64,000 bases of DNA, taken from contig NZ_BMER01000003.1 of assembly GCF_014636865.1 (NCBI RefSeq), positions 434,215 to 498,214 on the forward strand, written 5' to 3'. A model generated the notes under the pieces. The model ran no database searches, had not been told where the DNA came from, and saw nothing but the letters and a program-made list of their open reading frames with translations. The stretch comes from Parapedobacter pyrenivorans. GTDB taxonomy: Bacteria > Bacteroidota > Bacteroidia > Sphingobacteriales > Sphingobacteriaceae. The translations under genes were made by a program, and so were the position numbers. The stretch's first letter is position 1. Each line of letters starts with the position of its first letter. Positions 46,355-56,307 of the stretch are shown here, piece by piece.

Positions 46355-47125
46355 ATGTCCACTAACAAAATAGCATTCATTACAGGAGCAAGCGCTGGTA
46401 TCGGTGAGGCGTGCGCCAGGGTATTCGCCCACGAAGGGTATGATTTGTTGCTTGCGGCACGCCGCCTCAATCGCCTGGAAACACTGTCGGCAAAGTTGGC
46501 GGATGAGTATGGTGTCAAAACCCACCTCCTTACCCTCGATGTCCGAAATGCCGAAAATGTGTTTTCCGCGTTCAGCAATCTTCCAGGCGAATGGCAGCAA
46601 GTCGATGTACTGGTCAACAATGCGGGGCTGAGCCAGGGGCTCGATCCCATCCATCAAGGTGATATCGGTGATTGGGATCGGATGATCGACACCAATATCA
46701 AAGGGCTGCTTTACGTTACCCGTGCGGTAACCCCCATCATGGCGGCACGCAAAAGTGGACACATCATCAATATCGGCTCCATTGCTGCCAAAGAAGTATA
46801 CCCCAACGGCAACGTATATTGCGCAACCAAACATGCCGTGGATGCGCTCACCCAGGGTATGCGGATTGATCTGCTCGACAAACACATCAAGGTAACGGCC
46901 ATTCATCCCGGCATGGTCGAAACGGAGTTTTCGGAAGTACGTTTCAAAGGTGATAAAGACCGCGCGGCGGCAGTATATCAGAACCTCGAACCCCTGGTAG
47001 CCGATGACATTGCTGAAGCGGTGTGGTTTACTGCTTCCCGCCCCGCGCATGTCAACATCAATGACCTGATCATTATGCCTGCGGCTCAAGCCAATGCCAC
47101 CTTGGTGGTGAGGGACCCCCGGTAA
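46355..47125 (+). CDS. Short-chain dehydrogenase/reductase, YdfG-like
   Basis: A cytoplasmic NADP(H)-dependent oxidoreductase of 256 residues. Motifs are the cofactor loop ITGASAGIGEAC, NNAG, the catalytic Ser in NIGSIAAKEVYPNG and the YCATK motif, with PGMVETEFSEVRFKGD as in YdfG. YdfG enzymes reduce 3-hydroxy acids such as L-allo-threonine and malonic semialdehyde; the substrate here is unproven. Confidence 0.92.
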   Translation: MSTNKIAFITGASAGIGEACARVFAHEGYDLLLAARRLNRLETLSAKLADEYGVKTHLLTLDVRNAENVFSAFSNLPGEWQQVDVLVNNAGLSQGLDPIHQGDIGDWDRMIDTNIKGLLYVTRAVTPIMAARKSGHIINIGSIAAKEVYPNGNVYCATKHAVDALTQGMRIDLLDKHIKVTAIHPGMVETEFSEVRFKGDKDRAAAVYQNLEPLVADDIAEAVWFTASRPAHVNINDLIIMPAAQANATLVVRDPR

Positions 47126-47130
47126 TCCCA

Positions 47131-47162
47131 GTTGCATATGACCTGCAATATCATTAAGTTTG
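47131..47162 (+). promoter_or_regulatory. Promoter of the M61 peptidase gene
   Basis: GTTG at 47131-47134 and TAAGTTTG at 47155-47162 are separated by 20 bp. A TTG at 47160 lies within the box, so the ATG at 47184 is the start. Confidence 0.68.
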
Positions 47163-47183
47163 CGGCTCCTTAATTGCACCATC

Positions 47184-48983
47184 ATGAGAAGAATCCGTAC
47201 TAATCTGCTTATCCTTATGACCACCGTTGCCACATCCGCATTTGCTGCGCCACGCATCCATTTTGAAGTTTCCTTTAAGGAGCCACAGGCACATTACGCC
47301 GAAATAAAAATGGAGATTTCGGATCTACGTCAGGACTATATTGATGTAAAAATGCCGGTATGGACTCCTGGTTCTTACCTGGTACGTGAATATGCAAAGC
47401 ATGTGGAAAGCGTAGAAGCCTGCGATGCAGATGGCGCCTACCTGCCCGTGCAAAAAATCAGCAAGAATACTTGGCGCATCGCTTCAAATAAAAACAGTAG
47501 CGTCACCCTCAGCTATCGCATCTACGGCTTTGAAGTCTCTGTACGAACCAATTTTATCGATGATACCCATGCATTCCTGTCGCCGGCGGCTACGTTCATG
47601 TATGTGGATGGAATGATTGATCACCCTGCAACGGTTACGGTCATCCCCCCTGCTGCTTGGTCCACGATCTCCACGGGCTTGGAGCCCGTCAGTGACAAAC
47701 CCAACACCTTTCATGCCGCAGATTTCGATATTTTGTTTGATTCGCCGATTGAAGTCGGCAATCAGGATGTGTTCACCTTTGAAGCGGCTGGCGTACATCA
47801 CGAAATCGCGATGGTAGGCGGCGGCAATTACGATAAAGAGCGATTGAAAACCGATTGCGCGACTATCGTGGAAGAGGCGACACGCATATTCGGCGTAAAT
47901 CCCAACAAACGCTATGTATTCATCGTACATAATTACCAATCCGGAGGTGGCGGGTTGGAACACCTCAACTCAACGGTGCTGGGGGCAAGCAGAAATGGCT
48001 ACCAAAATGAGCGATCCTACGTCGGGTTCTTAGGACTTGTAGCACACGAATACTTCCATTTGTGGCACGTCAAACGGCTCCGGCCCATCGCGCTCGGCCC
48101 GTTTGACTATGACGCAGAAAACTACACCACATCCCTATGGATCATGGAAGGCTTTACGGCCTATTTTGACAATCTCCTACTCAGACGATGTGATTTCCTG
48201 AATGAAAGCAACTACTTGCAGGCCTTGTCTACCGACATCAATACGGTCGAAAATCGCGCCGGAAACAAGGTCCAACCCGTGGCACTAGCCAGTTTCGATG
48301 CTTGGATCAAGTACTACCGGCCCGATGAGAATTCCGCCAATACCAGTGTTTCTTATTACAATAAAGGAGCCTTGCTGGCCATGCTGCTCGATCTCAAAAT
48401 CCTTGCGGCGACACAGGGGCAGAAGCGTCTGGATGATGTATTGAAGATGGCGTATAACGAATTTTACGTCAAAAAGCAACGCGGTTTCGAAGAGCACGAG
48501 CTCCAGTCACTGATCGAACAAGTCGCCGGCGTACCTGTAGCTGATATCTTCAAGGCAGCGCATACCGTTGAACCCCTGGATTACAACAGCTACCTCAACG
48601 CGGTAGGCTATGAACTGGTGAACCTCAACGACGGGCGTGAGCAAGCCGACCTGGGCATTACCATGTCGACGAACGATGGCCGCACCGTGGTGACCGGTGT
48701 AAATCGGGGTACAGGCGCTTGGGACGGGGGTATCAACGTTCGGGATGAAATCATTGCCATCAATGGTGAACGACTCGATGCCAATGGCCGGGAACTGAAT
48801 CGTGTCTTGCAGACCGCGACCATCGGCGATGAACTCCGCGTGCTCGTTGCCAGGGATGGAAAAATACGTGAACTAAAAATTACCCTGGGCAAGGATACGA
48901 AAGGCGCTTTCAGTATTTTGCCCCTACAAAATGCCTCCGCAGCGCAGGAAAAGTTAGGAAAAATCTGGCTTTCGTTAGATTAA
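47184..48983 (+). CDS. M61 family metallopeptidase with PDZ domain
   Basis: A secreted or periplasmic zinc peptidase related to glycyl aminopeptidase. The 599-residue product has a signal peptide (MRRIRTNLLILMTTVATSAF), an N-terminal beta domain, the zinc site HEYFHLWHVKRLRP with third ligand E in MEGFTAYFDNLLL, and a C-terminal PDZ domain (VTGVNRGTGAWDGGINVRDE, about 500-580). The stop overlaps the convergent membrane-protein gene by 4 bp. Confidence 0.94.
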   Translation: MRRIRTNLLILMTTVATSAFAAPRIHFEVSFKEPQAHYAEIKMEISDLRQDYIDVKMPVWTPGSYLVREYAKHVESVEACDADGAYLPVQKISKNTWRIASNKNSSVTLSYRIYGFEVSVRTNFIDDTHAFLSPAATFMYVDGMIDHPATVTVIPPAAWSTISTGLEPVSDKPNTFHAADFDILFDSPIEVGNQDVFTFEAAGVHHEIAMVGGGNYDKERLKTDCATIVEEATRIFGVNPNKRYVFIVHNYQSGGGGLEHLNSTVLGASRNGYQNERSYVGFLGLVAHEYFHLWHVKRLRPIALGPFDYDAENYTTSLWIMEGFTAYFDNLLLRRCDFLNESNYLQALSTDINTVENRAGNKVQPVALASFDAWIKYYRPDENSANTSVSYYNKGALLAMLLDLKILAATQGQKRLDDVLKMAYNEFYVKKQRGFEEHELQSLIEQVAGVPVADIFKAAHTVEPLDYNSYLNAVGYELVNLNDGREQADLGITMSTNDGRTVVTGVNRGTGAWDGGINVRDEIIAINGERLDANGRELNRVLQTATIGDELRVLVARDGKIRELKITLGKDTKGAFSILPLQNASAAQEKLGKIWLSLD

Positions 48984-49483
48984 AACACAAATCGTATCGA
49001 CAACCCGATGCCATCAAACCGCACGCCGGATTCTGGTGTCAGCTCCATGGTCGGCTTCCAGTCCAGTGAAAGGTTAATAGGTGCCGTTGGAATTTTGTAA
49101 TCCAAACCGACAACGCCGTCAAAACTCCATGCCAACCCGCTCGCATCGGTATCTTTATAACGGTATCCGCCCAGTCCACCGCCAAAGCCGTAGTACCATC
49201 GCAGTCCTTCTACATCGATAAAGGTTATCGGTTGATGGATTTCATACAAGCCCAACACTTTGAAAATGGTAAAGCTTCTGTTACCCTGGAAATTCACGAT
49301 ACCATCTATTGCATGGCTATCATTAAGGAAATGTTTGTAGGTAATTCCATTTGCCACCCCAAAACGCCCCCCTATCGCTCGCGCATACGTGTCGCTCTCG
49401 TGTGAAACACTTTCCTGAGCAACAGCATGTTGCCCTCCAATAAAAATAAGCGCAATAAATAAGGTTAATCGTTTTGTATTCAT
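48980..49483 (-). CDS. Small outer-membrane beta-barrel-like protein
   Basis: A 167-residue exported protein of unknown function. It has a signal peptide (MNTKRLTLFIALIFIGGQHA, cleavage near VAQ), a Gly/aromatic strand pattern (GGRFGVANGITYKHF, WYYGFGGGLGGYRYK) and the barrel-like end GIGLSIRFVF. It overlaps the M61 gene tail by 4 bp. The frame opens seven codons earlier but MNTKR gives the better signal peptide. Confidence 0.72.
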   Translation of the reverse strand: MNTKRLTLFIALIFIGGQHAVAQESVSHESDTYARAIGGRFGVANGITYKHFLNDSHAIDGIVNFQGNRSFTIFKVLGLYEIHQPITFIDVEGLRWYYGFGGGLGGYRYKDTDASGLAWSFDGVVGLDYKIPTAPINLSLDWKPTMELTPESGVRFDGIGLSIRFVF

Positions 49484-49537
49484 GCCGCTATCCGCGCAAA
49501 ACAAATGCCAACATTACGACCAGCGGCTACAATGGCA

Positions 49538-49547
49538 GATAATTATC
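49538..49547. promoter_or_regulatory. Palindrome upstream of the acyl-CoA synthetase gene
   Basis: GATAATTATC is a perfect 10-bp palindrome in the divergent region before the acyl-CoA synthetase gene. It is short and AT-rich, so chance is possible. Confidence 0.3.
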
Positions 49548-49640
49548 AAAAACTAGGTTTTCCACCAAATAGTTATTAACTTTAGATGCGCCAAAGCTTG
49601 ATTTTCGGCGCCAGGATTGTAAACCCAACAGGTAAGCTAT

Positions 49641-51404
49641 ATGACTGCTCCAACTCGCATTTTTGATATACTGATGCATTATAAAGCCCATTATGCCAAG
49701 CCGGTAATGGTTGCCGGAAAAGCGCAGGGCCAATGGACAAACTACAGTACGGATGAGTTCCTGTCTATCGTAGACAACCTCAGCAAGGGGCTGCTAAATA
49801 AAGGTATACAAAAGGGCGATAAAATCGCATTGATGTCGCATAATCGACCCGAATGGAATTTCTGCGACTTTGCGATCAATCAGCTCGGTGCTGCCGTGGT
49901 GCCTTTGTATCCTACCTTATCCGAACAGGATCTCTCATTTATCATCAATGATGCAACGGTCAAATTCATTTTCTTGAGCAACACTGAGCTGTATGAAAAA
50001 ATAGCGGCCGCTTTACAGGAGAATAAGCTTGATATTCCTATTTACGCGTTTGACACCGTACCCGGTATACCGTCCTGGCAGACGCTGGTCGACGAAGGCA
50101 AGCAGCAGCAGGTAGATCTCGCTCCGTACCGCGATGCCGTTGATGAAGACGACTTGCTCACACTCATCTATACGTCTGGCACTACGGGCAAGCCAAAGGG
50201 CGTGTGCTTGTCGCACAAGAACGTGTTGACGAATGTACATGACTGTCACTACCTGTTGCCGGACTACTTTAAGAAAGCACTTAGCTTCCTACCCCTATGC
50301 CACATTTTCGAGCGCATGGTCGTCTACCTCTACTTTGCCAAGGGCGTGGAGGTGCATTATGCGGAAAGCCTGGATACCATCGTGGCAGACATCAACGATG
50401 TGAAACCCGATGGATTTACCACCGTACCCCGGGTGCTCGAAAAGGTTTACGACAAGATTGTTTCCAAGGGTAAGGAACTCAGTGGGTTCAAAAAACACAT
50501 CTTTTTTTGGGCGCTCAATATGGGGCTCGGCTACAAGGAACCGGGCAAAAACGGTGCGTGGTTTGATTTCAAATTAGGAATCGCCCGCAAATTGGTTTTC
50601 GGCAAATGGCAGGCAGCACTCGGCGGCAATATTAAGTTGATCGTGTCCGGTGGTGCAGCACTTCAGCCGAGGCTTGCACGGGTGTTCTGGGCAGCTGGCA
50701 TACCCGTGCTCGAAGGATACGGTCTTACAGAAACTTCGCCGGTGATTGCGGTTAACAGCTTGGAAAAAGACGGAGTTAAGTTCGGGACGGTAGGCAAAGT
50801 ACTCAAAAGTGTGGACGTGAAAATCGCCAGTGATGGCGAAATACTATGTAAAGGCCCGAGCATTTTCAGTGGGTACTACAAAAACGATACAGCTACCGCC
50901 GAGGCTATCGATAATGACGGCTACCTTCACACGGGGGATATCGGTGAATTGGATGCCGAAGGTTTCCTGCGTATCACGGACCGCAAGAAGGAGATGTTCA
51001 AAACCGCTGGCGGAAAATACGTAGCCCCCCAAGCGCTGGAAAACAAATACATGGAATCTACACTCATCGCCCAGGTGATGGTCATCGGTGAAAACCGCAA
51101 ATTTCCAAGCGCACTCCTAGTCCCGGCCTTCGATGTCTTGCAAAACTGGTGCAAAATCAAGGGTATCCCCTTCGATTCAAAGGAAGAGGTGGTCAAGAAA
51201 CCGGAAGTCATCGAGAAATACCAACGGGAAATCGATCGGCTTAACCAAGGTTTCGGCCAATGGGAAAAGGTGAAGAAATTCGCGCTGTTGCCCAAGGAAT
51301 GGACGATAGACGCCGGGGAGCTCACCCCAAAGCTGAGTTTAAAGCGGAAGGTGATCTTGCAACGCCACGAAGAGGTAATCAACGACATTTATGCGGAAAA
51401 CTAA
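49641..51404 (+). CDS. Long-chain acyl-CoA synthetase (AMP-forming)
   Basis: The enzyme activates fatty acids to acyl-CoA through an acyl-adenylate. The 587-residue product has the AMP-binding P-loop YTSGTTGKPKGVCLSH, the linker motif VLEGYGLTETSPVIAV and the late GYLHTGDIGELDAEGFLRIT with DRKKEMFKTAGGKYVAP. It is the FadD15-like form of actinobacteria and Bacteroidota. Substrate length is not certain. The following BrkB gene is 42 bp away. Confidence 0.94.
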   Translation: MTAPTRIFDILMHYKAHYAKPVMVAGKAQGQWTNYSTDEFLSIVDNLSKGLLNKGIQKGDKIALMSHNRPEWNFCDFAINQLGAAVVPLYPTLSEQDLSFIINDATVKFIFLSNTELYEKIAAALQENKLDIPIYAFDTVPGIPSWQTLVDEGKQQQVDLAPYRDAVDEDDLLTLIYTSGTTGKPKGVCLSHKNVLTNVHDCHYLLPDYFKKALSFLPLCHIFERMVVYLYFAKGVEVHYAESLDTIVADINDVKPDGFTTVPRVLEKVYDKIVSKGKELSGFKKHIFFWALNMGLGYKEPGKNGAWFDFKLGIARKLVFGKWQAALGGNIKLIVSGGAALQPRLARVFWAAGIPVLEGYGLTETSPVIAVNSLEKDGVKFGTVGKVLKSVDVKIASDGEILCKGPSIFSGYYKNDTATAEAIDNDGYLHTGDIGELDAEGFLRITDRKKEMFKTAGGKYVAPQALENKYMESTLIAQVMVIGENRKFPSALLVPAFDVLQNWCKIKGIPFDSKEEVVKKPEVIEKYQREIDRLNQGFGQWEKVKKFALLPKEWTIDAGELTPKLSLKRKVILQRHEEVINDIYAEN

Positions 51405-51446
51405 TCTGCGATTTATTGGTTTCTTTAATAAGAACTACATTAACGC

Positions 51447-52421
51447 ATGAAATTTTTCAGCATGAGGTTTTACAAAGAAACCTTCAAACTACTTAGCGAC
51501 ACCTTTTCTGAGTTTTCTAAAGATAGCGCGATGAAGATGAGTGCCTCGCTTGCTTATTACACGATATTTTCCATCGCGCCCTTGCTACTCATCGTTATCT
51601 GGTTGGTGGGTTTCTTCTACGGCGAATTGTTGGCAGGTGAACAAGATGCACAGACTGAGGTCTTCGAGGAATTTGCTCATCTCTTCGGATCGGATACGGC
51701 AGCTCAGATTCAGCAGATCATCAAGAACATCAGTGTTTCCAACAAATCGGGTATTGGCATTGCTATAGGAGTAGGTACGTTGGTTGTGGGATCGACGACT
51801 ATATTCATGGAAATACAAGACTCGCTGAATAGGATATGGGGGGTACGTCCAAAGCCAAAAAAGGGTTGGCTGAAAATGTTGCTCAACCGTGCCCTTTCCC
51901 TTTCCATGGTGCTCGGCCTTGGCTTTCTGCTCATCGTATCCTTGATCGCAAATGGTATTGTGGTAGCCCTTAGTTCGCAAATCATGAACTATTTCCCAGA
52001 CATTTCCGTTATTGTCGTCGAATGGGTCAACATCGGTCTTACTTTTATCGTTATCACCTCGTTATTCGCCATTATTTTTCGGTTTCTTCCTGATGCCCGG
52101 ATGCGGTTTCGGGATGTGGTTGGCGGTGCCATCTTTACGGCCGCGCTTTTCATGCTCGGCCGATACCTGATTGCGCTTTACATGCAATATAGCGCACCCG
52201 CATCTGCATATGGAGCTGCTGGAGCCATCATTGTTTTATTGTTATGGATATACTATTCGGCCGCTATCCTATATTTCGGCGCTGAGTTCACCAAGGTTTA
52301 TGCACTGAAATACGGCAAGGGTGTCTGGCCCTCTTCATACGCCGTAAAGGTTGTGTTAAAAGAGCAAGAAGTGGAAGGTGAGCCCATTCGCTTGCCACCA
52401 AGTCAAAACAATTTGAGCTGA
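51447..52421 (+). CDS. YihY/virulence factor BrkB family membrane protein
   Basis: A 324-residue inner-membrane protein with about six membrane segments. Family signs are MKMSASLAYYTIFSIAPLLL, the middle NRIWGVRPKPKKGWLKMLLN, and the late ASAYGAAGAIIVLLLWIYYSAAILYFGAEF. The old label ribonuclease BN is wrong for this family; function is unsettled. Starts at 51447 and 51462 are possible. The end overlaps the dinB tail by 19 bp. Confidence 0.93.
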   Translation: MKFFSMRFYKETFKLLSDTFSEFSKDSAMKMSASLAYYTIFSIAPLLLIVIWLVGFFYGELLAGEQDAQTEVFEEFAHLFGSDTAAQIQQIIKNISVSNKSGIGIAIGVGTLVVGSTTIFMEIQDSLNRIWGVRPKPKKGWLKMLLNRALSLSMVLGLGFLLIVSLIANGIVVALSSQIMNYFPDISVIVVEWVNIGLTFIVITSLFAIIFRFLPDARMRFRDVVGGAIFTAALFMLGRYLIALYMQYSAPASAYGAAGAIIVLLLWIYYSAAILYFGAEFTKVYALKYGKGVWPSSYAVKVVLKEQEVEGEPIRLPPSQNNLS

Positions 52422-53467
52422 CTAGACGCCAAATTGACCCGGTCGAAATTGCTCATGGCAATTCCCAATAACCGGATTGGCATGCGGTCTTCAGCCACCA
52501 CTACTTGCAGCGATTGGTGAACCGTGGCTATGATTTCATCGAAGGCATCGGTATAGTACGGTAAAGAATGGCTCCTCGTAACCGTCCGAAAATCTGAAAA
52601 CTTGATTTTAAGTGTCACGGTGCGCCCTTTGAGCTTACGGTTTGTCAATCTACCAGCAAGCTTAGCGGCGATTTTGTCAAGCTCATTCTCCATAGCGCTT
52701 AGTTGGTCGAGATCTTTATGGAAGGTATCTTCCACCGCTAGCGATTTGAGCTCGCGCTCGGGCTGCACCGCCCGATCATCTATCCCACGTACAATGCGAT
52801 AATAGAAGCGGCCGCTTTTACCAAACAAGCGGACCAGATCCATTTCGGCCATGCGCTTGATGTCTGCACCGGTAAATAGCTGCAATTGCCTCATCTTCGC
52901 CGCTGTCACCTTCCCAACCCCGAAAAACTTCTCAACGGGAAGCTGTTCCATAAACCGCTCCACGCGGGATGGGCCGATAAATGTAAGTCCGTCCGGCTTA
53001 TCCATATCAGATGCGATTTTAGCAACAAATTTATTGATGGATACGCCCGCAGACGCTGTCAACTGAAGCTCGGTCCGAATAGCGTCCTTAATCTGTCGAG
53101 CGATTTCAATCGCAGATCCTATCCCCTGTTTATCGGTCGTCACATCCAAGTAGGCCTCGTCGAGCGATAAGGGTTCGATCATATCCGTATAACGGCTAAA
53201 AATTTGCCTGATGCTGTTGGAAACGGCTTTGTAGGCATCAAACCGGGGAAAGACAAATAAGGCGTGGGGACAAAGCTTAACCGCTCTGCTACATGGCATT
53301 GCGGAGTGTATCCCATACTGCCTTGCTTCATAACTCGCCGTTGCCACAACACCCCGGGTATCAGGGGGCCCACCCACAACCAGTGGCTTCCCGCGGTACG
53401 CCGGAAAATCGCGTTGCTCGACCGATGCATAAAACGCATCCATATCGATATGGATGATTTTCCGCAT
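52403..53467 (-). CDS. dinB: DNA polymerase IV
   Basis: A Y-family error-prone polymerase for translesion synthesis. The 354-residue product has the catalytic motifs HIDMDAFYASVEQRD and PLSLDEAYLDVT, the palm/thumb helix-hairpin (FFGVGKVTAAKMRQL) and the little-finger domain. It lacks a recognisable beta-clamp peptide beyond its short C-terminal end. The gene is 22 bp downstream of the large exported protein gene and could be co-transcribed. No LexA-like site was recognised. Confidence 0.95.
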   Translation of the reverse strand: MRKIIHIDMDAFYASVEQRDFPAYRGKPLVVGGPPDTRGVVATASYEARQYGIHSAMPCSRAVKLCPHALFVFPRFDAYKAVSNSIRQIFSRYTDMIEPLSLDEAYLDVTTDKQGIGSAIEIARQIKDAIRTELQLTASAGVSINKFVAKIASDMDKPDGLTFIGPSRVERFMEQLPVEKFFGVGKVTAAKMRQLQLFTGADIKRMAEMDLVRLFGKSGRFYYRIVRGIDDRAVQPERELKSLAVEDTFHKDLDQLSAMENELDKIAAKLAGRLTNRKLKGRTVTLKIKFSDFRTVTRSHSLPYYTDAFDEIIATVHQSLQVVVAEDRMPIRLLGIAMSNFDRVNLASSQLKLF

Positions 53468-53489
53468 AGCTATTTACGGTTTGTGTGTA

Positions 53490-56213
53490 TTACTTAACGG
53501 TATACCGGTAAACAGAACGCCCGATGTTACCCTGTTCGTCCACCCCTTCCACCACCACACGGTAGCTGCCTACACCGTCGGCATTATAAAAATCGAGTTG
53601 GGCGAGACCGTCTTCACCCGTCTTTACATCGGGGTTCCAATAGATCGTCGTACGGATATCATTTACCGCGCGCCGCTCGGGTGTGTCATACTTGGGTGCA
53701 TAGAATTTACGGGCTTCGATATATCCCAGGGGCGTAAGGTCTACGATATTGCTTTTCGGCAATAAGCTTTCAATTTGGCTAAGTGACATCCGCGGGGCTT
53801 TCTCCACTTTTTTCGTATAGATGGATACCACACCGTTATTCTGATACATGCGGCTCACCGTGCCCAGTTCATCCCGAAGAAAAATCTCAATACCCTCCAC
53901 CTCGGAAGGCATAATCCCATTGAGTGCAGGCACATCCATGGCCATACCGTTCACAAAGAATTGCACGGGGATGCGTCCACCTGCATTGTAGTCGCGCGTG
54001 ATGAAGAAAAGTTGGCTCTGCGCATCGTAGGTGATACCAGTAAGCGCTGTTTGCAAACACATAATAAGGTTATTGCAACCCTTTAAGCGGTCGGCATTGA
54101 TTTGATGGTCCGCCATGCCCAACCCCGAAATCGACGAATAGTCCTTATGTGAAAAACTCGGTCGGGTCGAAGCAGTTACTTCCACTTCCTCCAGCAATAT
54201 CGATGTCCGGTATTCATTCCGGCTATTATCCAGGTAGCCCGCTAGTCTTTCATCGATATTCAGTACATCATCAGCCCTGTAGGCAGTCGTATCGATTTCC
54301 GGAAACCGCATTGGATCGACATTGATTACCATATTCCGATAATTGTCATTTCCCCGTGCATTGATGGTGACCCGCGCGGAATCCGTAAATAGCAGGTCCG
54401 TAAAAACGAAACGTCCATTTTCATCGGTATAAGTATCCTTACGGAAGCTCCTGTCCGGAATGGACAACAACAGCCCTCCATTGACGACCGGTTTGCCGTT
54501 GTTCAGCCGCAATACGCCCGACAGTTCAATACCCTGTTCTGGAAAGAAATGCACCTGTGGGTAGTTATCTGCGAGAATATCCGTGTACGAAAATCTGCGG
54601 TAACCCTGTGTGAGCAGCAGGGCGTCCAGTGCAGCCCGCTTCTGTTCGTCCGGTTGGATGAAATAATAATTAGGTTCTTCCACGTAACCCTTGAGATCCG
54701 ACGTCAACAACAGATTGCTAAGGATACTCGTTTCTTTGCTTTCCTCATAAGGTACTTTGGTTTCATCAACTACGGATATCGAATAGTTTCCAGTCGTAGG
54801 CGTACCATTGTTTTCAACTTTTAATCCCAGCTGTACCAATTGCTTGGCGGTATATTCCTTTTTGTCGGTGCTGATCGCGATATCCAGCGGTTTGATATTT
54901 TCCACAAAAACCAATCGCTCACTCAATGGCTTACCCGTCGAATTGAATAACGTAAGCTGGGCAATGCCTGTGGGGAAACGCGCTTTGGGTAAATTTACCA
55001 ATATGGATTCATTGCGCAAGGTGGCCTGTGCGGCATAGCAGAGTATCCCGTTGGCTTGGGCAATTAGATAAAACGCTTGGTCTTTATTCGAATTGTAATA
55101 AACATCGTTGGCTACGATAGCCAACTGCAATTGGGCCGTATCGGACTTCAATACGGTGACGCTGATCCCCTGGTCGGCCACGGTTGGCAACGGGTAGCTC
55201 CGGCTCTCGCCGTTTTTAAAGGTAAGGTTGGCCGTATAGGTATTACCGGCTTGGGGAACAATCGTAAAATAGCCCATCCCTTTGTGGGTATCCGCGATGG
55301 TGGCCACCTCCACTCCGTCCTTATCCACCACGTTACCTGTCACGGATAGGCCATGGCCATCACTACCGATGGCCTTGAATGCCACTTTCTTGGATAGCCC
55401 GGCGATGAATTCGCCGCCCTCTGGGAAAAATTGCACATCGGCATCCCACAATGCGGACCGCAATGGAAAACTGCCCACCATGGGCGACGCGCTCCCTCCT
55501 GATTCAACGGAGACATGTAGGTTTCCCTTTTTAAACAGTTCCCGGTCTTTTCCATTGATGTTAATGACCACATTGCCCACGGCATCGGTTTGTGCCTTTC
55601 CGTCATCGATGGGGTCCCATCCGGCAACCGCTGCCCATGTCACCTTCCGATTCCCCAACGGCTTTCCTTCCCGATCCTTAAACTGGATAACAGCTGCGGC
55701 ACGCGCGCCTTTGCCTTTGCTTGCATCATTGAAGGAAATGGTGTAATGGAGATTATTATTGAGCACATCGCCAACCGGAACAATTTTATTAAAGAAGTAG
55801 GCCGCATCAAAATTTACCATCCACTTGGTATAAGCCCTGAAACGGTAATTACCCTGTGTGTACCATTCCTGGTCAAGTACCAAGTGACCCTCACCCCCAT
55901 TGGCTGTCAATGGTATCCGCATGCTTTGCATCAACGAATCCTTACCGTTCATGACCTCCACATACACCACTTTGCTCAGATCGTAGTTGTACATGTTGCT
56001 GGTCAGGTAAGTCTTAAACCACAGGGTATCACCTACTGAATAGTAGGGCTTGTCGAAATGTAAATGCACTTTTTCGATGGGGTAAGCCTCCAGCAATTTC
56101 TGTGTTTTCTCAACGATGGTGTTGATGCCGACAGTATCTTGCTGGGCAGATAAACCGATGGATTGACAACAAATAAAAAGTGAGCAGCCTACTAATCTTA
56201 CAATACGGTTCAT
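53490..56213 (-). CDS. Large exported macroglobulin-like protein with TonB-plug-like domain
   Basis: A 907-residue envelope protein of a Bacteroidota-specific type. After a signal peptide (MNRIVRLVGCSLFICCQSIG) comes an alpha-2-macroglobulin MG2-like domain (EKVHLHFDKPYYSVGDTLWF), several beta-sandwich repeats, a carboxypeptidase-regulatory-like domain (LRLNNGKPVVNGGLLLSIPD) and a segment like a TonB-receptor plug (GCNNLIMCLQTALTGI; VQFFVNGMAMDVP). It has no outer-membrane barrel and no thioester motif. The end has an Fn3-like VGSYRVVVEGVDEQG. Possible starts are 56213 and 56219. Function is unknown. Confidence 0.8.
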   Translation of the reverse strand: MNRIVRLVGCSLFICCQSIGLSAQQDTVGINTIVEKTQKLLEAYPIEKVHLHFDKPYYSVGDTLWFKTYLTSNMYNYDLSKVVYVEVMNGKDSLMQSMRIPLTANGGEGHLVLDQEWYTQGNYRFRAYTKWMVNFDAAYFFNKIVPVGDVLNNNLHYTISFNDASKGKGARAAAVIQFKDREGKPLGNRKVTWAAVAGWDPIDDGKAQTDAVGNVVININGKDRELFKKGNLHVSVESGGSASPMVGSFPLRSALWDADVQFFPEGGEFIAGLSKKVAFKAIGSDGHGLSVTGNVVDKDGVEVATIADTHKGMGYFTIVPQAGNTYTANLTFKNGESRSYPLPTVADQGISVTVLKSDTAQLQLAIVANDVYYNSNKDQAFYLIAQANGILCYAAQATLRNESILVNLPKARFPTGIAQLTLFNSTGKPLSERLVFVENIKPLDIAISTDKKEYTAKQLVQLGLKVENNGTPTTGNYSISVVDETKVPYEESKETSILSNLLLTSDLKGYVEEPNYYFIQPDEQKRAALDALLLTQGYRRFSYTDILADNYPQVHFFPEQGIELSGVLRLNNGKPVVNGGLLLSIPDRSFRKDTYTDENGRFVFTDLLFTDSARVTINARGNDNYRNMVINVDPMRFPEIDTTAYRADDVLNIDERLAGYLDNSRNEYRTSILLEEVEVTASTRPSFSHKDYSSISGLGMADHQINADRLKGCNNLIMCLQTALTGITYDAQSQLFFITRDYNAGGRIPVQFFVNGMAMDVPALNGIMPSEVEGIEIFLRDELGTVSRMYQNNGVVSIYTKKVEKAPRMSLSQIESLLPKSNIVDLTPLGYIEARKFYAPKYDTPERRAVNDIRTTIYWNPDVKTGEDGLAQLDFYNADGVGSYRVVVEGVDEQGNIGRSVYRYTVK

Positions 56214-56307
56214 TCCCATCATGTTTAGAATCAATGAGCCGCTAAGATATCTTTTTTTGACCGCTTATACCAAATGGCCGTTTAATTTTAACATTTGGCG
56301 TTCCGTC

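Noticed and set aside
46346-47257. A 303-codon frame on the minus strand opposite the SDR gene
   Set aside because: It is antisense to a clear SDR with full motifs, and its translation is rich in Cys/His/Arg with no family pattern.
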